Shown: positions 32,882-37,454 of the stretch, one piece after another
How the letters are laid out: each line of letters starts with the position of its first letter
Numbering within the stretch: the first letter of the stretch is position 1
Assembly (NCBI GenBank): GCA_964537205.1
Contig: CAZHZH010000017.1
Coordinates: 1-37,454, forward strand
From: Colivivens sp964537205
Lineage (GTDB): Bacteria; Bacteroidota; Bacteroidia; Bacteroidales; Bacteroidaceae
Length of the DNA stretch: 37,454 nt
Direction: 5' to 3'
Program-made: the position numbers and the translations under genes
The notes under the pieces: model-generated
What the model saw: only the letters and a program-made list of their open reading frames with translations
Told to the model about the DNA's origin: nothing
The model's database searches: none

Positions 32882-33780
32882 TGGAACAAATTAGTTTACA
32901 ATTAAACAAGGTGAATCAAGAAGTGAAAATATTCTCATACGAGGATAATTACTTCTGTGCAGACAACTTTGGACAGACAAACGATCCAAAAACCAAACCC
33001 TGCGACGCTGTACACAACAATGAATACTTCGTCCGTATAGGCATCATTCAAGGTAGCATGAACGTAAAAGTCAACGGAGTTGAAATAAAGCTCAAGTCAA
33101 ATGATCACATCATCATTACTCCTTTCACAAACGTGGAAATACTTGAATCAAGATGCAAGTTCTTTTTAAGTGCGACCAAAGCCTTTATAGCTCTTGACCT
33201 GTATACCCACATGGGCTTGCAGATAGGCGTAAGGAAAGGATGCTACACATGCCACCACTACCACTTGCATACACAGCAAATGGACGTTCTTCAAAAGGAC
33301 TATACGAGAATAAAGCAGGCTCTCTTAAAGGACGTGCCAATTAAGAAAGAGGACTTGATAAAGGCGAGACAAAGTATCTATTCGTCACACGTGTTGTCGT
33401 TCACGGAACATGTAACAGAAATACCACATGAAAAAGACACCGTAGCCGCCAAAGTGTTCAAGCAATTCCTTACACTACTCGACGCAGACTACATGAAAGA
33501 AAGATCTGTACAATATTATGCAAAAAAGATAGGAATTCAAGCCAAGAACCTCTCAACTGCCACTTTCAACATTACAGGAAAGACAGCGTCACACATTATA
33601 GACGACTATGTTGTCTACCACATAAAGGTTGAACTTTACAATAACCAATTGAACATAAAGGAAATAGGTCAGAAATACAATTTCCCTACACAAAGCTTCT
33701 TCGGAAGATACTTCAAGAGAGTCTCTGGTTATTCTCCACGTAAATATATAAGCATGAATAGTAAAAAATTGGCTCAATAA
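32881..33780 (+). CDS. AraC-family transcriptional regulator (first of a tandem pair)
   Basis: The 299-residue protein has an N-terminal cupin-like sensing domain (about 20-160) with VKVNGVEIKLKSNDHIIITPF, and a C-terminal AraC-type double helix-turn-helix (about 205-295) with YAKKIGIQAKNLSTATFNITGKTASHIID and TQSFFGRYFKRVSGYSPRKYIS, given here in parts GIQAKNLS and FFGRYFKR. Its start shares one base with the FHA gene. The neighbour at 33792 is a diverged paralogue with the same layout. Ligand and targets are unknown. Confidence 0.92.
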   Translation: MEQISLQLNKVNQEVKIFSYEDNYFCADNFGQTNDPKTKPCDAVHNNEYFVRIGIIQGSMNVKVNGVEIKLKSNDHIIITPFTNVEILESRCKFFLSATKAFIALDLYTHMGLQIGVRKGCYTCHHYHLHTQQMDVLQKDYTRIKQALLKDVPIKKEDLIKARQSIYSSHVLSFTEHVTEIPHEKDTVAAKVFKQFLTLLDADYMKERSVQYYAKKIGIQAKNLSTATFNITGKTASHIIDDYVVYHIKVELYNNQLNIKEIGQKYNFPTQSFFGRYFKRVSGYSPRKYISMNSKKLAQ

Positions 33781-33791
33781 ATACAATCGCT

Positions 33792-34709
33792 ATGAAAAGT
33801 AAAACATTAAAAAACAGATATATAGAAGATTCCGTTGAAAGAATTTCCCAATACATTCCGTATACGGTAAGTGTCAAGAAGATGATTTATCTTTTTGATA
33901 ATGCCAATAATGGTGGCAAGTTCAACGATGCGTATAGCAGGGAAAATACATACCGTCTTGTAGAGAGCGTATTCCTGCTTGTTATTCGTGGTGAAGTAAT
34001 ATTCAATGTCAACAACAAGGATGTAGTTGTAGGCAGTCACAACTTTTGTGTAATCACCGCGCAATCAAAAATACAACTCATACACGCCGATCCTGAGACT
34101 CAGTTCATATTCATACGAATGACAGAGGCTGCGCATGCGCAATGCTTTGAGGATCTTGGTATGTATAAGAACAAACTTATCAACGACTATGCCCAAAACA
34201 AACAACTTAATGATGATGATTATAACTACTTCATGAAGTTGTACTCTGAAATGCATGAGGATCTCAGCCACAAGAACGAGGCGTATATCAACATCACCGC
34301 GCGCTCATACAATTGCCTATTACACATCTTTATCTTGAACATATTCAAAATTGATGTGAAGATTAAGGGCCAGGCGATTTCACGCCAGGAGAACTTGTTC
34401 AGACAGTTCATCGAACTCCTCAATCAGTATGCGAGTCGGGAACGCGAAGTACAGTTCTATGCAGAGAAGCTTAACATCACTCCAAAGTACCTTTCGACAA
34501 TAACCAATGCATACAGCGGCAAGAACGCCAGTCGCTGGATCGCCGAATATGTAGTGAAATTGGCTAAGGAACTGATGAAGGAAAACAAATGCAAGATTCA
34601 AGAAGTCAGTGAGATGCTCAACTTCCCAAGCCAGAGTTTCTTTGGCAGATTCTTTAAACGTACCGCTGGTATTTCTCCAAAACGTTACATGATGACAGAA
34701 CTTAAATAA
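33792..34709 (+). CDS. AraC-family transcriptional regulator (second of a tandem pair)
   Basis: The 305-residue protein has the same layout as its upstream neighbour: a cupin-like N-terminus (GEVIFNVNNKDVVVGSHNF) and an AraC helix-turn-helix at the C-terminus, with YAEKLNITPKYLSTI, KIQEVSEMLNFPSQSFFGRF (parts) and FKRTAGISPKRYM. The two DNA-binding parts are clearly related (FFGR-FKR-G-SP-+Y), while the sensing parts differ, as expected after an old duplication. The gene lies 11 bases after the first regulator and 18 before nhaA. I cannot tell what it senses. Confidence 0.92.
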   Translation: MKSKTLKNRYIEDSVERISQYIPYTVSVKKMIYLFDNANNGGKFNDAYSRENTYRLVESVFLLVIRGEVIFNVNNKDVVVGSHNFCVITAQSKIQLIHADPETQFIFIRMTEAAHAQCFEDLGMYKNKLINDYAQNKQLNDDDYNYFMKLYSEMHEDLSHKNEAYINITARSYNCLLHIFILNIFKIDVKIKGQAISRQENLFRQFIELLNQYASREREVQFYAEKLNITPKYLSTITNAYSGKNASRWIAEYVVKLAKELMKENKCKIQEVSEMLNFPSQSFFGRFFKRTAGISPKRYMMTELK

Positions 34710-34727
34710 CGCAGAATAAGCAAGGCT

Positions 34728-36161
34728 ATGAGACTCATTCCCACATATAAATGGGCGAAGAATGTCAGGGCGGTCAAAAACGCAAAGAAAGGTTTTATAC
34801 ACCAACCATGGGCATCAGGGGCTGTTTTGTTGGCATGTGTCATCATAGCTATGCTTCTTGCGAACATTCCTCTCACGAGCAAACTCTACCATGACATCCT
34901 GCAAACAGAATTGACGATTCATATTCAGAGTCCGGGTGGACTGGTTGACTGGGTATTTCCAAGCGGTATGAACGTTGAGAAATTCATCAACGACATACTG
35001 ATGGTCGTATTTTTCTTCACCGTAGGACTTGAAATCAAACGTGAAATCGTATGTGGAGAGCTGTCAACGCCTAAAAAGGCGATGTTGCCTGTTATTGCTG
35101 CGGCAGGTGGCATGTTGGCGCCAGCTATCATATATGCGTGTTTCAATCATGGGACTGACGCTGCAAGTGGTTGGGGAATCCCCACAGCGACAGACATCGC
35201 CTTCGCCATAGGCATCATGTCAATTATGGGCGACAAGGTTCCTATATCGCTTAAAGTTTTTCTGACCGCCTTGGCAATTGCCGATGACTTGGGAGCCATA
35301 CTCGTTGTAGCGTTCTTCTATGGAGGGCACATCAATTTGGCACTGTTGGCTATTGCGTTATTGTTGCTCGCATTCACATTCGTTCTGAACTGCTTAGGCG
35401 AAAAACGCATGAGATTCTATCTCATACCTGCCATAGGAATATGGTTCTTGTTCTACTATGCGGGAATACATGCGACTATGTCCGGAGTCGTAATGGCGTT
35501 CATGATTCCTATGAAAGGCAAATACACGAGGGCGTACCTCACTCGTAGGAACCGCGAATACGAAAGGCGGCTGGTGGAGTATGATACAATCGATTCGGGA
35601 ATTGCCAGTGAAGGCTACACTGCAGAGTTTCCAAATGAAATGCAACGCCATTGTTTGCGCAGGATGAGCTTCATCGCAAACAATACCATGGGCATGTCAT
35701 ACCGGCTTGAGCACATGCTTAACCACTGGGTCACTTTTGGCATAATGCCGATATTCGCACTTGCAAACGCAGGAGTGGAAATACCCGACTTAAGCTATTT
35801 CAATATATTCCAGTGGAGCCCGGAATATGGCAGCGTCGGGATGGGAGTGTTCTTCGGCCTGCTGCTTGGCAAACCTGTTGGCATAGTGACGGCAAGTCTC
35901 ATTGCAATCAAGTTGGGAGTCGGTGAAATGCCGAAGAACGCTAATTGGAAAATGTTTTTTGCCGTTGCCTGTCTCGGCGGCATCGGTTTCACCATGAGCA
36001 TCTTCGTCGACACATTGTCGTTCAGCAATGTGCCAGACATCTGCGATCATTTGCGCTCCAGTGGGAAGATTGCGATCTTATTGGGAAGCCTGTGTTCAGG
36101 ATTGCTCGGCAGTTTCTTGATTTATATGATTCACAAGTTCAGTCCGACAAAAAACGCTTAG
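34728..36161 (+). CDS. nhaA: Na+/H+ antiporter NhaA
   Basis: The 477-residue protein is NhaA, an inner-membrane antiporter that expels Na+ in exchange for H+. The signatures are FFFTVGLEIKRE, GWGIPTATDIAFAIG with Asp156, and ALAIADDLGAI with the paired Asp186 and Asp187 that match the ion-binding Asp163 and Asp164 of E. coli NhaA. GIGFTMSIFVDTLSF near the C-terminus is also conserved. It is longer than the 388-residue E. coli protein, partly because of a charged cytoplasmic loop (about 265-310). It ends just before a strong terminator. Confidence 0.96.
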   Translation: MRLIPTYKWAKNVRAVKNAKKGFIHQPWASGAVLLACVIIAMLLANIPLTSKLYHDILQTELTIHIQSPGGLVDWVFPSGMNVEKFINDILMVVFFFTVGLEIKREIVCGELSTPKKAMLPVIAAAGGMLAPAIIYACFNHGTDAASGWGIPTATDIAFAIGIMSIMGDKVPISLKVFLTALAIADDLGAILVVAFFYGGHINLALLAIALLLLAFTFVLNCLGEKRMRFYLIPAIGIWFLFYYAGIHATMSGVVMAFMIPMKGKYTRAYLTRRNREYERRLVEYDTIDSGIASEGYTAEFPNEMQRHCLRRMSFIANNTMGMSYRLEHMLNHWVTFGIMPIFALANAGVEIPDLSYFNIFQWSPEYGSVGMGVFFGLLLGKPVGIVTASLIAIKLGVGEMPKNANWKMFFAVACLGGIGFTMSIFVDTLSFSNVPDICDHLRSSGKIAILLGSLCSGLLGSFLIYMIHKFSPTKNA

Positions 36162-36172
36162 TGACAACAAAC

Positions 36173-36209
36173 ACATCCCCAGCCATGCCATAGGGCAGTC
36201 TGGGGATGT
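36173..36209. terminator. Bidirectional intrinsic terminator between nhaA and the flavin-reductase gene
   Basis: ACATCCCCAG (36173-36182) and CTGGGGATGT (36200-36209) form a perfect 10-base stem with a 17-base loop, in the 55-base gap between two convergent genes. T-rich sequence follows on the plus strand (TTCCGTTTTATTT). The minus-strand side has only a short A/C-rich run, so leftward termination is less certain. Confidence 0.8.
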
Positions 36210-36216
36210 TTCCGTT

Positions 36217-36741
36217 TTATTTGAGATACTCTTCATCACGGACGAGGACTTTCTCAATCTTGCCAATGTACATTGTGTGATAGTCGCGGAGCGGATAGCT
36301 TTGCTCGATGGTCTGCTGATAGAAGAAGCCTTCCTCCTTCAAATCTTGCGCATACATCTTGCGGCATACAAGCACGAGTTTAGCCTCTGCGAAGTATGTT
36401 GTACCATCCTCAAAAACAGGTGTAATACCCGCCTTTGCGATTTTGTCCTCATCCCTGCCCGATACGCTGCCAAGATACGCCATCTGTCTCTTGAACGATT
36501 TGTCCATAACACAAAGAGTGAAATGATCCTCCTTGTCGATGAACTCCTTGGTGTAGCGTGACGGGCGAATGTATATTGTTGCCACGGGGTCGTTATGCCC
36601 CCACAAACAACCTATACCGCCCCACGAAGCTGTCATGGTGTTGCAGCCGTCTTTCTCGTTGCCGGCAGTCACCAGCATCCATTCGCCACCTATGAGGTTG
36701 AATGGATTGAATCTCAAATCCTTGTAGTTTACTTCTTTCAT
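36217..36741 (-). CDS. Flavin reductase-like (FMN-binding split barrel) protein
   Basis: The 174-residue protein has the flavin-reductase-like fold: FNPFNLIGGEWMLVTAG at the N-terminus, NTMTASWGGIGCLW, IYIRPSRYT and FTLCVMDKSF, which form the FMN pocket in related proteins. These proteins reduce flavins or bind FMN for other redox work; the exact partner is unknown. The gene is convergent with nhaA and ends eight bases from the terminator. Upstream it lies 84 bases from the nitroreductase gene, in which I see no clear promoter, so the two may be co-transcribed. Confidence 0.88.
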   Translation of the reverse strand: MKEVNYKDLRFNPFNLIGGEWMLVTAGNEKDGCNTMTASWGGIGCLWGHNDPVATIYIRPSRYTKEFIDKEDHFTLCVMDKSFKRQMAYLGSVSGRDEDKIAKAGITPVFEDGTTYFAEAKLVLVCRKMYAQDLKEEGFFYQQTIEQSYPLRDYHTMYIGKIEKVLVRDEEYLK

Positions 36742-36825
36742 AGTCTATGTATTTATAATTTTATATGACTGCTCCCAATTTGTCAGTGTTTGAGTGTGAT
36801 TGCCTCTTTCACATCCAAAAATCAA

Positions 36826-37454
36826 TTATTCTTTCGGGTAGCCGACTTGACTGTTGAGTATGAAGTCATAATTGTCGTCAAGATTTAATTCCTTCTTCAA
36901 GCCATCCGTATCCATTGTCATTCGAGGTACGGTGTTCAGGCCGAGCGCACTGCAAATGAGGCAGATATTCTCACTGACATAGCCTGCGTCAATCAAACCC
37001 ATACGTGACTTTGCCTCATTAGGCATTTGCTCCGGGAACTTGGCGTGATCGCTCACTAATACCAGAGAGACTGGCGCATCAGCGGCAAACGACTGACGAC
37101 CTGCAACCATCGACCTCAAGTCCTTTCCGCTTACTTTTGCCAAAGCATTCTCCTTCGGCTCATAACGGTATGCGCCGTCCTTGCGGACCACATACACCAT
37201 GATGTCCTGAGCGTTTATAGCCGACGGCGCTGTGATTTTACCAGACTCTGGGCGATTGATTCCGCATGCTGCCCAAAGCACGGTAGACAGCACATCGTCT
37301 GGAATGTCCTTGTCGGCATACTCACGCGCCGAATGACGTTCCTGTAGTGACTGCATCAGTGTTACGTTGTTGTTCATACTTGGTTTTGGTAATTTGATAG
37401 TTTCTTGTGCGTTGCACAATGTCGCTGCCATGAACATCGTCATGCAAGCGATTG
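36826..37454 (-). CDS. Exported nitroreductase-family protein, 5' end outside the window
   Basis: At least 205 residues are visible and the frame stays open to the window edge (the upstream residues read Ile-Ala-Cys before the first Met at 37443). That hydrophobic stretch (ACMTMFMAATLCNAQ) is the end of a signal peptide, so the real start is just outside. The mature part has the nitroreductase/SagB motifs LQERHSAREYADKDIP, VLWAACGINRPESGK, APSAINAQDIMVYVV and GYVSENICLICSALGL; it should bind FMN and reduce small organic molecules with NAD(P)H or another donor. Export of such proteins is common in Bacteroidales. Confidence 0.87.
   Translation of the reverse strand, partial: IACMTMFMAATLCNAQETIKLPKPSMNNNVTLMQSLQERHSAREYADKDIPDDVLSTVLWAACGINRPESGKITAPSAINAQDIMVYVVRKDGAYRYEPKENALAKVSGKDLRSMVAGRQSFAADAPVSLVLVSDHAKFPEQMPNEAKSRMGLIDAGYVSENICLICSALGLNTVPRMTMDTDGLKKELNLDDNYDFILNSQVGYPKE

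Noticed and set aside
36742..36825. Promoter for the flavin-reductase gene
   Set aside because: The gap is AT-rich but has no TAnnTTTG box on the minus strand.
1..37454. CRISPR arrays, insertion sequences, tRNA or rRNA genes
   Set aside because: No regular repeats, transposase ORFs, terminal inverted repeats or cloverleaf-type sequences were found on reading the intergenic regions.

Overview
The window looks like a chromosomal segment of a Bacteroidales bacterium, most likely Prevotellaceae. This rests on Bacteroidetes-type promoters (a TTG/TTTG box, 19-20 bases, then TAnnTTTG) at several gene starts, almost no Shine-Dalgarno sequences, a FeoA-FeoB fusion, lipoproteins with an acidic run after the lipid cysteine, and Bacteroidetes-style LptE, SecG and GH51 genes. 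The genus is an inference. No mobile element, tRNA, rRNA or CRISPR array was seen.

Left half, minus strand (17,879 down to base 1): one long, tightly packed corrinoid locus. A promoter at about 17,860 is followed by a cobalamin riboswitch (about 17,640-17,842). Then, in transcription order, come a BtuB-like TonB receptor, an exported CbiK-type cobaltochelatase lipoprotein, BtuF, a PduO-type corrinoid adenosyltransferase, a second TonB receptor, four consecutive two-enzyme fusions (CbiH-CbiC, CbiE-CbiT, CbiG-CbiF, CbiJ-CbiD), a BtuC-like permease, CbiA encoded as two separate overlapping ORFs, CobU, CobT and CobS (cut by the window edge). Most junctions overlap by 1-26 bases or are separated by less than 70, so this behaves as one operon. 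It codes for anaerobic corrin ring synthesis, corrinoid uptake, adenosylation and nucleotide-loop assembly. CbiL, CbiP, CbiB and BtuD are not in the window. A second promoter and an unannotated 32-codon ORF sit just before cobU.

Intergenic hub (17,618-18,175): the riboswitch and its promoter face left, a promoter at 18,129 faces right, and about 190 bases between them hold no gene I can recognise.

Right half, plus strand: a TlpA-type thioredoxin, a small surface-type lipoprotein, a GH51 arabinofuranosidase with an extra N-terminal partial propeller, and an RluA-family pseudouridine synthase (18,176-23,782). Next is an iron module (FeoAB plus a small Cys-rich membrane protein), a two-domain Rid-family protein, a membrane-anchored protein of unknown function, RsmG and a metallo-beta-lactamase-fold hydrolase (to 29,901). 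Then comes an envelope and regulation group: a sigma-54 activator without a receiver domain, LptE, SecG, a zinc-ribbon/FHA protein, two tandem AraC-family regulators and NhaA (to 36,161). A strong bidirectional terminator separates NhaA from two leftward genes, a flavin-reductase-like protein and an exported nitroreductase whose start lies outside the window.

The most unusual part is the corrinoid locus: a CbiK homologue that keeps its chelatase residues but has a lipoprotein signal with an acidic surface-export tract, encoded right after BtuB where other Bacteroidetes place surface corrinoid-binding lipoproteins.
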